DNA of 64,000 nucleotides, from positions 117,647 through 181,646 of the forward strand of contig CALWKX010000022.1 in the NCBI GenBank assembly GCA_944381375.1. Direction: 5' to 3'. The stretch is from an uncultured Lachnospiraceae bacterium. GTDB lineage: Bacteria; Bacillota; Clostridia; Eubacteriales; Anaerofustaceae. The notes below the pieces were generated by a model, which saw only the letters and a list, made by a program, of their open reading frames with translations, did no database searches and was not told where the DNA came from. Shown here in pieces: positions 1-11,097 of the stretch; position 1 is the stretch's first letter; every line of letters begins with the position of its first letter. Position numbers and translations under genes: made by a program.

Positions 1-1425
<1,425 letters not shown>

Positions 1426-1869
1426 TTAGAGTTCCTCTACTTTACCGCCTGCGGCTTCAATTTTTTCACGGGCGCTCCGGCTTACATTCGCTATTTTTAC
1501 TGTAAGCTCTTTTTTGAGTTCCCCATTTCCAAGTATTTTTACCTGAGAGTATTTATTCTTTACAAGCCCTTCTTTTTTGAGCGAATCCAAGGTTATTACA
1601 GAGCCTTTTCTGAATTTGTTTAATTTATCTATATTAACGATAGCAATTTCGTTTTTGAATTTTGCGTTCGAAAAGCCTCTTTTGGGCACTCTTCTTGTAA
1701 GGGGCATCTGGCCGCCTTCGAAACCTATGCGCACACCTCCGCCCGAACGGGATTTCTGACCGTCCTGACCTCTGCCTGCAGTTTTGCCCTGTCCTGTCGC
1801 AGTGCCTCTGCCTTTTCTCTTTGGCTCCTTTGTCGAGCCGGGAGCCGGTTTAAGAGTATGAAGCTTCAT
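1426..1869 (-). CDS. rplO: Large ribosomal subunit protein uL15
   Basis: A late-assembly 50S protein of 147 residues, normal length. The N-terminus [15 protein letters not shown] and the Gly/Arg-rich stretch with [14 protein letters not shown] are typical of bacterial L15, as is the C-terminal AAGGKVE. It sits between rpmD and secY in the standard spc order, with 13 nt to rpmD. Confidence 0.97.
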   Translation of the reverse strand: MKLHTLKPAPGSTKEPKRKGRGTATGQGKTAGRGQDGQKSRSGGGVRIGFEGGQMPLTRRVPKRGFSNAKFKNEIAIVNIDKLNKFRKGSVITLDSLKKEGLVKNKYSQVKILGNGELKKELTVKIANVSRSAREKIEAAGGKVEEL

Positions 1870-1882
1870 AATGCCTATCCTC

Positions 1883-2074
1883 CTATATTTCTTCGACTTT
1901 CAGCATAAAACCGACTTTTTGAATTATTCCTCTAATGGCGGGAGTATCCTGCCTTGTTACGCTTTGTCCTATTTTTTTAAGTCCCAAAGCTTCAATGATC
2001 TGTCTTTGCTGCTGATTTTTTCCTATAAGACTTCTATTAAGTGTGATTTTCAACTGTTTGTTCGCCTTAGCCAA
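1883..2074 (-). CDS. rpmD: Large ribosomal subunit protein uL30
   Basis: A small 50S protein of 63 residues. It has the L30 pattern [19 protein letters not shown] followed by [11 protein letters not shown] and a pair of conserved positions near [10 protein letters not shown]30 is absent from many bacteria but usual in Firmicutes. It lies between rpsE and rplO and is closely spaced with both. Confidence 0.96.
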   Translation of the reverse strand: MAKANKQLKITLNRSLIGKNQQQRQIIEALGLKKIGQSVTRQDTPAIRGIIQKVGFMLKVEEI

Positions 2075-2088
2075 TTTTTTTCACACTC

Positions 2089-2595
2089 CTAACTTAATAT
2101 TTCTTCTACGCTCTTGCCGCGCTTTGCTGCAACCTGCTGCGCACTGACAAGACTGCTAAGACCCTGCAATGTAGCCTTAACCATATTGTTGGCGTTGTTG
2201 GATCCTAATGATTTTGTTCTTATATCGGATATTCCGGCAAGCTCAAGCACTGCACGAGCAGGTCCTCCTGCGATAACTCCGGTACCTTCGCCGGCAGGCA
2301 TCAAAAGCATTCTGCCCGCTCCGAAACGCCCTATGATCTGATGAGGTATAGTTGTGCCTCTGAGCGGAACGCTTATCATATTCTTTTTTGCGTCCTCAGT
2401 GCCTTTGCGTATGGCTTCCGGTATTTCTATGGCTTTGCCAAGTCCTACGCCTACATGGCCGGCTCCGTCGCCTACAACTACCAGGCACGAAAAACGCATG
2501 TTGCGTCCGCCTTTAACCGTTTTGGCTACTCTGTTTATCTGAACTACTTTTTCCTTAAGATCCAGCTCAGCCGGATTAAAGTCATTTTTCTTCAC
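2089..2595 (-). CDS. rpsE: Small ribosomal subunit protein uS5
   Basis: A 30S protein at the mRNA entry site that affects decoding accuracy; 168 residues. It shows the S5 N-terminal double-stranded-RNA-binding fold ([19 protein letters not shown]) and the C-terminal [18 protein letters not shown]. The start is a GTG at 2595, preceded by a good AGGAGGG-like ribosome site about 7 nt upstream. No nearer in-frame ATG fits the family. Confidence 0.97.
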   Translation of the reverse strand: MKKNDFNPAELDLKEKVVQINRVAKTVKGGRNMRFSCLVVVGDGAGHVGVGLGKAIEIPEAIRKGTEDAKKNMISVPLRGTTIPHQIIGRFGAGRMLLMPAGEGTGVIAGGPARAVLELAGISDIRTKSLGSNNANNMVKATLQGLSSLVSAQQVAAKRGKSVEEILS

Positions 2596-2606
2596 GCTAA
2601 GCCCTC

Positions 2607-2978
2607 CTAAAACTCAAGTCCCGCTTCTCTTGCGGCATCGGCAAGAGCTTTTATTCTGCCGTGGTAGACATATCCGCCTCTGTCGAATACGACTTTGCTT
2701 ATTCCCTTATCCGCCGCTGCCTTAGCGACCGCTTCGCCTACTTTTTTCGCAGCCTCTATGCCGGAAGTAGATATATTTTCTTCAATATCCTTCACAACGC
2801 TTTTTGAGCATGCGCTGGCCAGGGTCACACCGTTTACATCATCAATAATCTGAGCGTAAATATGCTTATTGCTGCGGAAAACATTCAGTCTGGGTATTTG
2901 AGGAGTGCCGCTGATGTGGTTACGTATTCTTTCATGTCTTTTCAATCTGATTTTATTTCTGACAGGTTTACTTATCAT
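2607..2978 (-). CDS. rplR: Large ribosomal subunit protein uL18
   Basis: A 5S-rRNA-binding protein of the central protuberance; 123 residues. The N-terminus is basic ([18 protein letters not shown]). The conserved [18 protein letters not shown] and the C-terminal [25 protein letters not shown] are diagnostic. It lies in the standard rplF-rplR-rpsE order with an 11-nt gap to rpsE. Confidence 0.97.
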   Translation of the reverse strand: MISKPVRNKIRLKRHERIRNHISGTPQIPRLNVFRSNKHIYAQIIDDVNGVTLASACSKSVVKDIEENISTSGIEAAKKVGEAVAKAAADKGISKVVFDRGGYVYHGRIKALADAAREAGLEF

Positions 2979-2991
2979 AAAGCATCACTCC

Positions 2992-3531
2992 TTACTTCTT
3001 ACCGGTCTTGCCTTCTTTTATTCTGACATACTCGCCGGCATATCTGACGCCTTTGCCTTTATAGGGTTCCGGCGGACGAACCTTCTTTATGTTGGCTGCG
3101 TGTTCGCCTACGCGCTGCTTATCGATGCCCTTTACGATTATCTTGTTGTTGCCTTCTACAACCGTTTGGATATCTTCGGGATCTACCATTTCCACAGGAT
3201 GAGAATATCCCAAATTCAATATCAGCTTATTGCCCTGCTTTTGAGCTCTGTAGCCTACGCCGACGATTTCGAGCTCTTTTGTAAAGCCGTTTGTCACGCC
3301 TTCAACCATATTAGCTACCAATTTTCTTGTAAGGCCATGCAAAGCTTTATGTTCTTTATCGTCAGACGGTCTGCTTACGCAAAGCACTCCGTTTTGAATA
3401 TCGAATATCATATCCTTTGATATTGCCTGGACTAACTCCCCTTTCGGTCCCTTTACGCGAACCGAACCATTGTCGATTTTGATCTCGACTGAGGCGGGGA
3501 TATTAATGGGCATTCTTCCTATTCTTGACAT
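2992..3531 (-). CDS. rplF: Large ribosomal subunit protein uL6
   Basis: A 50S protein near the factor-binding site; 179 residues. It begins [16 protein letters not shown] and has the two-repeat L6 pattern, ending with the signature [16 protein letters not shown] clear AGGAGG-type site precedes the ATG at 3531. It lies between rpsH and rplR. Confidence 0.97.
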   Translation of the reverse strand: MSRIGRMPINIPASVEIKIDNGSVRVKGPKGELVQAISKDMIFDIQNGVLCVSRPSDDKEHKALHGLTRKLVANMVEGVTNGFTKELEIVGVGYRAQKQGNKLILNLGYSHPVEMVDPEDIQTVVEGNNKIIVKGIDKQRVGEHAANIKKVRPPEPYKGKGVRYAGEYVRIKEGKTGKK

Positions 3532-3559
3532 TTTATGCCTCCTTAATATTTTATGCCTG

Positions 3560-3958
3560 CTACCATATATAGCAAAGCACCTCTCCGCCTACGTTTAATT
3601 TGCGGGCGTTTTTATCCGTCATAACTCCTTTGGATGTGGAGATTATGGCTATTCCGAGTCCGTTTAGAACCTTTGGAACTTCGTCTCTTGCGGCGTAGAT
3701 TCTGAGTCCCGGCTTTGAAATCCTTTTAAGACCGGAAATTACCTTTGAATCGTCCTCGCCGTATTTCAGGGTTATTTCAAGCATTCCCTGCTTATCATTA
3801 TCTATTTCGCTAACCTGCTTTATATAGCCCTCTTCCAACATAATATTGGCAATAGCCTTTTTTATATTTGAAGAAGGAACAGTAACTGACGCATGCTTGG
3901 CGTTGTTTGCGTTTCTGATTCTTGTAAGCATATCAGCAATAGGGTCAGTCATAACCAT
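3560..3958 (-). CDS. rpsH: Small ribosomal subunit protein uS8
   Basis: A 30S protein that binds the 16S central domain; 132 residues. [17 protein letters not shown] at the start and the C-terminal [19 protein letters not shown] are typical. Two close ATGs exist. The first (3958) has AGGAGG 9 nt upstream and also matches the Bacillus-type MVMTDP start, so it is kept. Confidence 0.97.
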   Translation of the reverse strand: MVMTDPIADMLTRIRNANNAKHASVTVPSSNIKKAIANIMLEEGYIKQVSEIDNDKQGMLEITLKYGEDDSKVISGLKRISKPGLRIYAARDEVPKVLNGLGIAIISTSKGVMTDKNARKLNVGGEVLCYIW

Positions 3959-3988
3959 ACCGCTTATCCTCCTTAATAATTGATGTTA

Positions 3989-4174
3989 CTACCAGCTCGC
4001 CTTTTTGACTCCGGGAATCTCTCCCCTGTAAGCCAGCTCTCTGAAGCAAATTCTGCATATGCCGTATTTTCTCAGATAAGCATGAGGCCTGCCGCATATA
4101 CGGCATCTTGAATACGCTCTTGTTGAGAATTTAGGCTCGCGTTTCTGCTTTGCTATCATTGATTTTTTTGCCAT
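3989..4174 (-). CDS. rpsN: Small ribosomal subunit protein uS14, zinc (type Z) form
   Basis: A 61-residue S14 of the short, zinc-binding type. It has the four cysteines in the spacing C-x2-C-x12-C-x2-C ([20 protein letters not shown]), which identifies the zinc form rather than the longer zinc-free paralogue. This is the standard copy inside the spc operon, between rplE and rpsH. Confidence 0.97.
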   Translation of the reverse strand: MAKKSMIAKQKREPKFSTRAYSRCRICGRPHAYLRKYGICRICFRELAYRGEIPGVKKASW

Positions 4175-4185
4175 GAGCTACCTCC

Positions 4186-4728
4186 TTAAGCCTGAGAAAA
4201 AGGCATCCCGAGCTGTTTTAAGAGTTCGTATGCTTCCTCGTCGGTTTTAGCTGTCGTTACGAATATCACATCCATGCCGCGGATGGTCTCAACCTTATCG
4301 TAGTTTATCTCCGGAAAGATAAGCTGCTCTTTGATGCCCAAAGCATAGTTGCCGCGTCCGTCAAATGCGGAAGGCGACACTCCGCGAAAGTCCCTTATAC
4401 GGGGGATGGCTATATTAATGAGCCTGTCTGCAAATTCGTACATTCTGTCTTTGCGAAGCGTTACTTTAGCGCCTATATCCATACCTTTACGCACTTTAAA
4501 GTTGGATACGGATTTTTTAGCTTTGATGATTATTGCTTTCTGTCCCGTTATTTGTTCAAGCTCGCGCACTGCTGATTCCATTGCTTTGGAATTATCCTTG
4601 CAATCGCCGAAACGCATATTCACAACGATTTTTTCAAGCTTGGGTATAAGCGTAACATTTTCGTATTTGAATTTTTCTTTAAGCGCGGGAACAGCCGTTT
4701 CAACGTATTTATCAAACATTCTCGCCAT
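4186..4728 (-). CDS. rplE: Large ribosomal subunit protein uL5
   Basis: A 5S-rRNA-binding 50S protein; 180 residues, full length. The conserved segments are [10 protein letters not shown] near the N-terminus, [18 protein letters not shown] in the middle, and the C-terminal [24 protein letters not shown]. Placement between rplX and rpsN is standard. It starts 3 nt after the rplX stop. Confidence 0.97.
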   Translation of the reverse strand: MARMFDKYVETAVPALKEKFKYENVTLIPKLEKIVVNMRFGDCKDNSKAMESAVRELEQITGQKAIIIKAKKSVSNFKVRKGMDIGAKVTLRKDRMYEFADRLINIAIPRIRDFRGVSPSAFDGRGNYALGIKEQLIFPEINYDKVETIRGMDVIFVTTAKTDEEAYELLKQLGMPFSQA

Positions 4729-4731
4729 TTG

Positions 4732-5064
4732 CTATACCCCCTGCTTTCCTACAGCTTCGCCGCACTTTACGCAAACGCGTATTTTCGTGCCGTCGTTCAG
4801 CATTTTATGAGCGACTCTTACGCCTCTTTTGCACTTTTCGCAGTAAAGCATAACGTTCGAAGCGTCTATTGAACCTTCCTGATCAATTATGCCGGCTTGC
4901 TGCATTTCGCGCGTCGGCTTAAGGTGTTTTTTCCTCATATTTATGCCTTCAACGATTACTCTGCCTTTTTTCGGCAAAACCTTAAGCACTTTTGCTTTTT
5001 TATTTTTGTCCTTATCTTTTACTCCCGAAATTACTACGACAGTATCACCTTGTTTTACATGCAT
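4732..5064 (-). CDS. rplX: Large ribosomal subunit protein uL24
   Basis: An assembly-initiating 50S protein of 110 residues with an N-terminal KOW motif (VKQGDTVVVISG). A Cys pair of the form CEKC and another CVKC give a zinc-ribbon-like end common in bacterial L24. An upstream in-frame ATG at 5073 sits only 1 nt after AGGAGG, too close to work. The ATG at 5064 (MHVKQGD) has a spacing of about 10 nt and matches the family start, so I chose it. Confidence 0.95.
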   Translation of the reverse strand: MHVKQGDTVVVISGVKDKDKNKKAKVLKVLPKKGRVIVEGINMRKKHLKPTREMQQAGIIDQEGSIDASNVMLYCEKCKRGVRVAHKMLNDGTKIRVCVKCGEAVGKQGV

Positions 5065-5078
5065 ATTACCCATACCTC

Positions 5079-5447
5079 CTAAAGCACTTCCGGAGCCAGC
5101 GATACTATTTTCATGAACTGCTTTTCTCTGAGTTCACGTGCTACCGGTCCGAATATACGCGTGCCTCTGGGCTGGCCGTCTTCTTTGATTATGACGGCTG
5201 CGTTTTGGTCAAATCTTATATAGCTTCCGTCCGGGCGTTTAGTCGGGTTAACTGTTCTTACCACAACGGCTTTTACGACGTCGCCTTTTTTGACGGTTCC
5301 TCCGGGCGCAGCGCTCTTTACAGACGCGACGATAATATCGCCTACATACGCATAGCGTCGTTTAGTTCCGCCGAGCACCCTGATACACAATAATTCTTTA
5401 GCGCCTGTATTGTCGGCGACTCTCAAACGCGTTTCCTGCTGTATCAT
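5079..5447 (-). CDS. rplN: Large ribosomal subunit protein uL14
   Basis: A 50S interface protein of 122 residues, the invariant family length. It begins [18 protein letters not shown] and has [12 protein letters not shown] and the C-terminal [23 protein letters not shown] pattern. An AGGAGG-type site precedes the start. It sits between rpsQ and rplX as expected. Confidence 0.97.
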   Translation of the reverse strand: MIQQETRLRVADNTGAKELLCIRVLGGTKRRYAYVGDIIVASVKSAAPGGTVKKGDVVKAVVVRTVNPTKRPDGSYIRFDQNAAVIIKEDGQPRGTRIFGPVARELREKQFMKIVSLAPEVL

Positions 5448-5478
5448 TGTCTTACCTCCTTAAAATACAAGCCCTTGA

Positions 5479-5733
5479 TTATTTTGCTCTTTCAACGATC
5501 TCCACGAGCCTGAAGCGTTTGTTTTTGCTAAGCGGGCGCGTTTCCATAATTTTTACGGTATCGCCTACCCTGCACTCGTTGTTATCGTCCTGAGCCATGA
5601 ATTTTGTCGTCCTCAACACACGTTTGCCGTAAAGCGGATGCTTTACCATGGTTTCAATAGCGACGACAATGCTTTTATCTGCCTTATCGGAAACAACCTT
5701 ACCGATTTTTACTTTTCTGTTAGCTCTTACCAT
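5479..5733 (-). CDS. rpsQ: Small ribosomal subunit protein uS17
   Basis: A 30S protein with an OB fold; 84 residues. [36 protein letters not shown] and the closing [18 protein letters not shown] are S17 hallmarks. It lies between rpmC and rplN. Confidence 0.97.
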   Translation of the reverse strand: MVRANRKVKIGKVVSDKADKSIVVAIETMVKHPLYGKRVLRTTKFMAQDDNNECRVGDTVKIMETRPLSKNKRFRLVEIVERAK

Positions 5734-5747
5734 GTTATTTACCTTAC

Positions 5748-5942
5748 CTATGCGTTAATTTCTCTTTCGCGCAGCACTGTCTTTATTCTTGCATAATCCC
5801 TTTTAACTTCTCTGATTCGAAGCGGATTATCAAGCTGACCTGTTGCGTGCTGAAAACGAAGGTTGAAAAGCTCTTCCTTTAATGTCTTAAGCTGGTTGTT
5901 TAATTCTTCTATGGACTGAGTCTTTAAATCTTTAGCTTTCAT
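5748..5942 (-). CDS. rpmC: Large ribosomal subunit protein uL29
   Basis: A small 50S protein at the exit tunnel, 64 residues from the chosen start. The C-terminal half [19 protein letters not shown] is diagnostic. Two ATGs (5948 and 5942) are in frame. The second gives the usual MKAKDL start and better spacing to the weak AGGCGG, but the first cannot be excluded. The gene overlaps the end of rplP, a common arrangement. Confidence 0.94.
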   Translation of the reverse strand: MKAKDLKTQSIEELNNQLKTLKEELFNLRFQHATGQLDNPLRIREVKRDYARIKTVLREREINA

Positions 5943-6369
5943 TTGCATTTACCGCCTGACTTTGTTCTTTGACGACAAATTTTGTTTTAATAGGGAGTTT
6001 ATGCTGCGCAAGCCTCATGGCTTCCTTAGCAGTTGCTTCGTCAACTCCCGCAAGCTCGAACATTATGCGTCCGGGCTTAACCACAGCTACCCAATATTCG
6101 GGAGCGCCTTTACCGCTTCCCATACGGGTTTCAGCCGGTTTTTTGGTAACGGGTTTGTCCGGAAATATTTTTATCCAAACCTTTCCGCCTCTTTTGATAT
6201 ATCTTGTCATAGCGACACGAGCGGCCTCTATCTGGTTGGACTTAATCCAGCCGGGTTCAAGCGCCTGAATCGCGTAATCGCCGTATGTTATGGTATTGCC
6301 GCGCAGCGCTTTGCCCGTCATTCTGCCGCGGTGAACTCTTCTGCGCTTAACTCTTTTTGGCATTAACAT
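5932..6369 (-). CDS. rplP: Large ribosomal subunit protein uL16
   Basis: A 50S protein near the A-site and peptidyl-transferase centre; 145 residues. [17 protein letters not shown] is the family start, and AGGAGG lies 10 nt before the ATG at 6369, so this start is kept over the one two codons later. GRMGSGKG-like [20 protein letters not shown] and the ELAGV motif confirm L16. Confidence 0.97.
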   Translation of the reverse strand: MLMPKRVKRRRVHRGRMTGKALRGNTITYGDYAIQALEPGWIKSNQIEAARVAMTRYIKRGGKVWIKIFPDKPVTKKPAETRMGSGKGAPEYWVAVVKPGRIMFELAGVDEATAKEAMRLAQHKLPIKTKFVVKEQSQAVNANES

Positions 6370-6402
6370 TTTTAGCGTTCCTCCTTATATATACTGCGCT
6401 GC

Positions 6403-7050
6403 TCAGGCGTCTTTCTTTTTGGGAAGGATCTGGCCTTTATTTATCCAAACCTTTACGCCTATTTTCCCATAGGTAGTATCTGCTTCAGCCTGCGCGAAAT
6501 CTATATCCGCTCTTAATGTCTGCAAAGGAACATTGCCCTCGCTGTAGTGCTCTGTTCTTGCGATTTCCGCGCCGTTAAGCCTTCCGGAGCAGCTCGTTTT
6601 AATACCTTCGGCTCCGCCCTTCATTGCTCTTGAAATAGCCTGCTTCATAGCGCGGCGGAAAGCAATACGCTTTTCGAGCTGCTGAGCTATATTTTCAGCA
6701 ACGAGCTGCGCGTCGCAATCAACGTTTTTAACTTCCATTATATTGATGTTTACGTCTTTGCCGCCTGTGAGTTTTTTAATCTGGCGTCTTAACGTTTCGA
6801 TACCTGCTCCGCCTTTGCCGATGATGCGCCCCGGTTTTCCGGTATATATAAACAAGGATATCTTGTTTGCGCTTCGTTCTATTTCAACTTTGGAAATTCC
6901 TGTGGAATACTGTGTTTTTTTGATATATTCCCTGATTTTGCGGTCTTCTACCAGAAGGTCGGCAAAATCCCTGTCCTTTGCGTACCATCTTGACGACCAA
7001 TCTTTAATTACGCCTACTCTAAGTCCGTGCGGATTAACTTTCTGACCCAA
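6403..7050 (-). CDS. rpsC: Small ribosomal subunit protein uS3
   Basis: A 30S head protein at the mRNA entry channel; 215 residues. The N-terminus [18 protein letters not shown], the KH-domain loop [12 protein letters not shown] and the C-terminal [21 protein letters not shown] are all present. It sits between rplV and rplP. Confidence 0.98.
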   Translation of the reverse strand: MGQKVNPHGLRVGVIKDWSSRWYAKDRDFADLLVEDRKIREYIKKTQYSTGISKVEIERSANKISLFIYTGKPGRIIGKGGAGIETLRRQIKKLTGGKDVNINIMEVKNVDCDAQLVAENIAQQLEKRIAFRRAMKQAISRAMKGGAEGIKTSCSGRLNGAEIARTEHYSEGNVPLQTLRADIDFAQAEADTTYGKIGVKVWINKGQILPKKKDA

Positions 7051-7062
7051 GATTTTACCTCC

Positions 7063-7398
7063 TTATTGCCTTTCCATCAGCACCACGCTTAAGTGGGCGC
7101 TTCTTTTTTTAATGATGAAACCTCTTCCGTGCGATCCGGCCTTCATCCTTTTAAGTATAGGACCTCGGTTAGCGTTAACTTCGGCCACATAAAGTTTTTG
7201 AACATCCATTTCGTGATTATTCTGAGCGTTGGCCGCGGCGCTTTTTACGACTTTTTCGAATGCTCTTGACGGCTTATTGCCGTTAAGTTTTAATATTGCG
7301 AGCGCGTCGGTTAAGTTTTTACCTCTTATCAGATCAGCCACGCGTTTTGCCTTAAGAGGCGAGACACGCACGTATTTTGCAGTTGCTTTTGCTTGCAT
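7063..7398 (-). CDS. rplV: Large ribosomal subunit protein uL22
   Basis: A 50S exit-tunnel protein of 111 residues. Typical segments are YVRVSPLKAKRVADLIRGK at the start and the C-terminal beta-hairpin region RGPILKRMKAGSHGRGFII, the site where macrolide resistance changes occur in other bacteria. It lies between rpsS and rpsC. Confidence 0.97.
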   Translation of the reverse strand: MQAKATAKYVRVSPLKAKRVADLIRGKNLTDALAILKLNGNKPSRAFEKVVKSAAANAQNNHEMDVQKLYVAEVNANRGPILKRMKAGSHGRGFIIKKRSAHLSVVLMERQ

Positions 7399-7409
7399 TA
7401 CTTTCCTCC

Positions 7410-7688
7410 TTAACGCTTGGCTGCTTTCTTTTCGCCCGCATGGCCTCTGAAGGTTCTTGTCGGAGCGAATTCGCCTAGCTTATGTCCTACCATATCTTCC
7501 GTTATAAATACCGGCACATGCTTTCTGCCGTCGTGCACGGCTATCGTATGAGAAACCATTTGAGGGAATATGGTACAGTCTCTCGACCATGTTTTTATTA
7601 CCTTTTTTTCGTTGGCCGAATTCATATCTTCTATTCTTTTCAGAAGTTTAGCGTCAACATAAGGTCCTTTTTTAGTAGATCTGCTCAT
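7410..7688 (-). CDS. rpsS: Small ribosomal subunit protein uS19
   Basis: A 30S head protein of 92 residues. [39 protein letters not shown] and the C-terminal [16 protein letters not shown] match the family over its full length. It lies between rplB and rplV. Confidence 0.98.
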   Translation of the reverse strand: MSRSTKKGPYVDAKLLKRIEDMNSANEKKVIKTWSRDCTIFPQMVSHTIAVHDGRKHVPVFITEDMVGHKLGEFAPTRTFRGHAGEKKAAKR

Positions 7689-7708
7689 ATATTAGTATCC
7701 TCTCCCTC

Positions 7709-8539
7709 TTACTTCGTTCTTCTTCTGACGATATATTTATCGGAAGGTTTATTTTTCTTTCTCGTTTTATATCCGAGTGTCGGCTTGCCCCATGGCGTCA
7801 TAGGACCGCTTCTTCCTATAGGAGCTTTGCCCTCGCCGCCGCCGTGCGGGTGATCGTTGGGGTTCATTACGGAACCGCGCACTGTCGGTCTTATGCCCAT
7901 ATGTCTTTTTCTTCCGGCTTTACCTATATTTATATTGGCATGATCGAGATTTCCCACCTGGCCTATTGTGGCGCGACATTCTTTTCTTACCATTCTCATT
8001 TCTCCGGAAGGAAGTCTCAATGTGACGTAATTGCCCTCCTTGGCCATTAACTGCACAAAGCTTCCCGCGCTTCTCGCAAGCTGAGCGCCTTTTCCGGCTT
8101 TAAGCTCCACATTGTGAAGCACGCTTCCTACGGGAATATTATCCATCGGAAGAGCGTTTCCTACTTTAATATCAGCTTCGGCTCCGCTCATCACTACATC
8201 TCCGACTTTGATTCCCTCAGGTGCGATAATGTAACGTTTTTCGCCGTCGGCGTAAAACAAAAGTGCGATATTAGCGCTTCTGTTTGGATCATATTCAATG
8301 GCTTTTACAGTTGCCTTGATACCGTCTTTGCTTCTTTTAAAATCAATAATTCTGTATTTCTGTTTGGCGCCGCCCTCTCTGTGCCGTACTGTAATTTTTC
8401 CTGTATTATTTCTTCCCGCCTTTGCGTTTTTCGGGGCGAGAAGGGCTTTTTCGGGCGTTGTTTTCGTTATTTCCTCAAAAGTCGAAACGGTCATGCCGCG
8501 CATGCCGGGACTTGTGGGCTTATATTTTTTTATACCCAT
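7709..8539 (-). CDS. rplB: Large ribosomal subunit protein uL2
   Basis: A 50S protein essential for subunit joining and peptidyl transfer; 276 residues. It has the N-terminal [15 protein letters not shown] and the conserved C-terminal histidine region [14 protein letters not shown], followed by [15 protein letters not shown]. It lies between rplW and rpsS. Confidence 0.98.
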   Translation of the reverse strand: MGIKKYKPTSPGMRGMTVSTFEEITKTTPEKALLAPKNAKAGRNNTGKITVRHREGGAKQKYRIIDFKRSKDGIKATVKAIEYDPNRSANIALLFYADGEKRYIIAPEGIKVGDVVMSGAEADIKVGNALPMDNIPVGSVLHNVELKAGKGAQLARSAGSFVQLMAKEGNYVTLRLPSGEMRMVRKECRATIGQVGNLDHANINIGKAGRKRHMGIRPTVRGSVMNPNDHPHGGGEGKAPIGRSGPMTPWGKPTLGYKTRKKNKPSDKYIVRRRTK

Positions 8540-8572
8540 AATAAATTGCCTCCGTTAAAGTTAAACAATGCT

Positions 8573-8860
8573 TTATACGTTCTCGAAGAACTTAATTTCC
8601 TTGCTGTCCGGCGTAAGAGTAACGATCGCCTTTTTCCAATCCGGACGTCTTCCCTGAGTGCGGCCCATTTTTTTAAGTTTGCCGCGCATGTTCATGGTGC
8701 TTATTTTTGCAACCTTTACGCCGAACACTTCCTCGACGGCGTCTTTGATTTGATATTTATTGGCCTTTTTATTTACATTGAATGTATATTTTTTTTCTTC
8801 GGCCTCCTGCATTGTACGCTCGGTCACGACGGGTTTTACCAAAATATCATAAGGATTCAT
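8573..8860 (-). CDS. rplW: Large ribosomal subunit protein uL23
   Basis: A 50S exit-site protein that docks trigger factor and SRP; 95 residues from the chosen start. MNPYDILVKPVVTERTM is the family beginning and KYTFNVNKKANKYQIKDAV the conserved core. The frame stays open upstream into rplD, but the ATG at 8860 is favoured by the family start and by AGGAGGT about 11 nt upstream. It starts just after the rplD stop. Confidence 0.96.
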   Translation of the reverse strand: MNPYDILVKPVVTERTMQEAEEKKYTFNVNKKANKYQIKDAVEEVFGVKVAKISTMNMRGKLKKMGRTQGRRPDWKKAIVTLTPDSKEIKFFENV

Positions 8861-8862
8861 TT

Positions 8863-9480
8863 CTATGAATATACCTCCTGTATTTTTTCCAGGGCCGCCT
8901 TTGTTACGAGCATACTGTCGTATTTGAGCATTTCGTAAGTATTGAGCGTACCCACCGTAGAGCATTTAGCAGTAGGTATGTTGCTTACGGATTTGATTAC
9001 GTTTCTGTCGTTATTTTCAAGCACTACAAGCGTTTTTTTGAGTTTAAGATTATTCAAAACGCTTATCATTTCCTTAGTTTTTGGTTCGCTGAAGCTTAAT
9101 TGATCAACGATGAAGAATTCGTTGTCTTTTACTTTAGCTGAGAAAACGGACTTCATAGCAAGTCTTCTCATTTTTTTGTTGACGGATTGCGTATAATCGC
9201 GGGGTTTTGGCGCAAACGCTACGCCTCCGTGTCTCCACACAGGGTTGCGTGAAGAACCTACACGCGCACGTCCTGTGCCTTTTTGTCTCCAAGGCTTTTT
9301 ACCGCCGCCGCTCACTTCAGCGCGCGTTTTAGCGCTTTGCGTGCCTTGTCTTTGGTTGGCAAGCCATGCTTTTACCACTTGGTGCACGACTGCTTCATTC
9401 GGTTCGATGCCGAATATATCATCTTTTAATTCAGCTGCGTCAACGACTTCGCCTTTTATGTTTAATACATCAGCTTTCAT
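8863..9480 (-). CDS. rplD: Large ribosomal subunit protein uL4
   Basis: A 50S exit-tunnel protein; 205 residues. The tunnel loop QKGTGRARVGSSRNPVWRHG is conserved. In E. coli L4 also represses its own operon, but I saw no matching leader here. It lies between rplC and rplW. Confidence 0.97.
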   Translation of the reverse strand: MKADVLNIKGEVVDAAELKDDIFGIEPNEAVVHQVVKAWLANQRQGTQSAKTRAEVSGGGKKPWRQKGTGRARVGSSRNPVWRHGGVAFAPKPRDYTQSVNKKMRRLAMKSVFSAKVKDNEFFIVDQLSFSEPKTKEMISVLNNLKLKKTLVVLENNDRNVIKSVSNIPTAKCSTVGTLNTYEMLKYDSMLVTKAALEKIQEVYS

Positions 9481-9507
9481 TTAAATATCCTCCTCGTGCG
9501 CCTTATG

Positions 9508-10137
9508 TTAATTCTTCACTGAATCCACTACGTATACCACAGAACCGTTTGAACCGGGAACCGCGCCTTTAACAAGCAGAAGATTCTTTTCGGCGTCAGA
9601 CTTTATAATGGTCAGATTCTGAACGGTGCACTTCTTATCTCCCATATGGCCGGGCAGCTTTTTGCCTTTGAATACACGGCTGGGGGAAGAGGATCCGCCC
9701 ATTGAGCCGACGGCTCTGTGATATTTTGATCCGTGCTTCATCGGGCCGCGGTGCTGGCCGTGGCGCTTGATATTGCCCTGGAAGCCTTTACCTTTGCTTT
9801 TTCCTGATATATCAACCTTATCGCCCTGCTCGAAAACAGAACAGTTAATTTCGCTTCCGAGAGCGTATTGGTCAAGATTATCAACTCTGAATTCCTTAAG
9901 CCTCTTTCTTGGTATTACATTGGCTTTTTCATAGTGCCCCTTAAGCGGCTTTGAAACCTTTTTGTCTTTGACAGCTCCGAAAGAAAGCTGCACGGCATTG
10001 TATCCGTCCGTCTCTTCGGTTTTTACCTGAACGACGCTGCAGGGGCCGGCTTCGAGCACAGTCACGGGAACTACTGCTCCTTCAGGGCTGAACACTTGCG
10101 TCATGCCGATTTTTTTAGCGATGATTGCTTTCTTCAT
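9508..10137 (-). CDS. rplC: Large ribosomal subunit protein uL3
   Basis: A 50S protein near the peptidyl-transferase centre; 209 residues. KKIGMTQVF at the start and the core segment [13 protein letters not shown] with [12 protein letters not shown] and [20 protein letters not shown] are diagnostic. It follows rpsJ by about 66 nt. Confidence 0.98.
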   Translation of the reverse strand: MKKAIIAKKIGMTQVFSPEGAVVPVTVLEAGPCSVVQVKTEETDGYNAVQLSFGAVKDKKVSKPLKGHYEKANVIPRKRLKEFRVDNLDQYALGSEINCSVFEQGDKVDISGKSKGKGFQGNIKRHGQHRGPMKHGSKYHRAVGSMGGSSSPSRVFKGKKLPGHMGDKKCTVQNLTIIKSDAEKNLLLVKGAVPGSNGSVVYVVDSVKN

Positions 10138-10203
10138 TTATATAACTTACCTCCATTAGCGGACCGCAAATTATGCGGTCATAATTTTTTGATGCAAAAG
10201 CAT

Positions 10204-10506
10204 TTATTTGATTTCGATATCTACGCCGGCAGGAAGATCAAGATGCATCAATGCATTGATCGTTTCTGGAGTCGGATTGATGATTTCTATGAGTCTTTTA
10301 TGAGTTCTCATTTCGAACTGTTCACGCGAATCCTTGTACTTATGGACTGCCCTCAGTATTGTTACCACTTCCTTTTGAGTCGGAAGAGGAATAGGACCGC
10401 TGACTTCAGCTCCGCTTCTTTTAGCCGTATTTACGATTTTTGCGGCTGACTGATCCATAACCTGATGATCATAAGATTTCAGTCTGATTCTCATTTTGTT
10501 TGCCAT
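10204..10506 (-). CDS. rpsJ: Small ribosomal subunit protein uS10
   Basis: First gene of the S10 cluster; its product is also the NusE antitermination factor. The chosen 100-residue product begins [21 protein letters not shown] strong AAAAGGAGGT lies just upstream of this ATG at 10506, so the longer frame from 10545 is rejected. The conserved [16 protein letters not shown] closes the protein. A promoter-like pair lies about 200 bp upstream. Confidence 0.97.
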   Translation of the reverse strand: MANKMRIRLKSYDHQVMDQSAAKIVNTAKRSGAEVSGPIPLPTQKEVVTILRAVHKYKDSREQFEMRTHKRLIEIINPTPETINALMHLDLPAGVDIEIK

Positions 10507-10701
10507 TGTTACCTCCTTTTTACGCGGCGAATGGCATATGCGCACTGTGCCGGGTGTTCCACTAATCCTTTTTCACAAAATTCACCCGTTTTGCGCTATA
10601 CGCCCCATTTAATGATGGTGACATACTCAGCGGAAATTCCCCGTTATTTACGGCAACCTCCCGCTTCATCGCATTTTTTCACGCGCTGTATAAGCAATAA
10701 A

Positions 10702-10731
10702 ATAGTATGCGCTTATGTGACAGCTTTTCAA
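10702..10731 (-). promoter_or_regulatory. Probable promoter of the S10 ribosomal cluster
   Basis: Reading the minus strand, TTGAAA and TACTAT are separated by 18 nt. This would give a leader of nearly 200 nt before rpsJ. The leader holds a short G-rich segment (around 10633-10664) that only loosely resembles the GE elements. Position and quality fit the main S10 promoter. Confidence 0.5.
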
Positions 10732-10906
10732 TAATACACTAAAAAAAGACCTGTGTAAAGCTTTTTTTTAAGATTTTTTGAAGTTTTTTTATACAAATAC
10801 ATATATTTTTATCAAGATGCGTTTTTTAATATTTACGACGGATTTAGCATATACAGATTTACCCGCTGCGCATGGCGGTACAAAACAGATATTTAAAGAT
10901 TCAGAA

Positions 10907-11035
10907 AAGAAACCGATGGGTTGTAAGGGGCGCGGGGCACGGCTGAAGCTCGAAGCTTCAGCTATGCGGCATCATGCCGCACGGCGCTTTTAAGCGCCGT
11001 CGTGCCCCGCGCCCCTTACAACCCATCGGTTTCTT
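10907..11035. repeat. Cloverleaf palindrome CL1
   Basis: A perfect 35-bp outer stem (10907-10941 with 11001-11035) encloses exactly 59 nt. That interior forms three consecutive hairpins: arms GCTGAAGCT, TGCGGCA and CGGCGCTT, each closed by a 2-3 nt loop. Almost every base is paired. The outer stem has a GC-rich inner part (GGGGCGCGGGGCACG) and an outer part with no match in the other copies. It lies between the rpmA terminator and the S10 leader; positions 10736-10906 hold nothing I can assign. Confidence 0.93.
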
Positions 11036-11060
11036 ACAGTGCTCAAAAATACATTACGTA

Positions 11061-11089
11061 TAAAAAAGCGTCCCTTAACTCAGGGACGC
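11061..11089 (-). terminator. Terminator of rplU-prp-rpmA
   Basis: On the minus strand, GCGTCCC and GGGACGC enclose an 8-nt loop, followed by TTTTTT. It lies directly after the rpmA stop. Confidence 0.85.
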
Positions 11090-11097
11090 CGCAAAGC

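Noticed and set aside
2905..3420. Long plus-strand frames opposite the ribosomal genes (also at 4992-5393, 8114-8938)
   Set aside because: They are antisense shadows of confidently identified ribosomal genes and show no family pattern or ribosome site.
10633..10664. GE-like sequence (GGGAGG...AACGGGGAATTT on the minus strand) in the S10 leader
   Set aside because: It is much shorter, has only a weak stem, and lacks the GGGNGGG end; chance similarity is likely.
10907..11035. tRNA gene as an explanation for the cloverleaf fold
   Set aside because: The stems are far too long, and there is no anticodon arm, TTC loop or CCA-compatible end.
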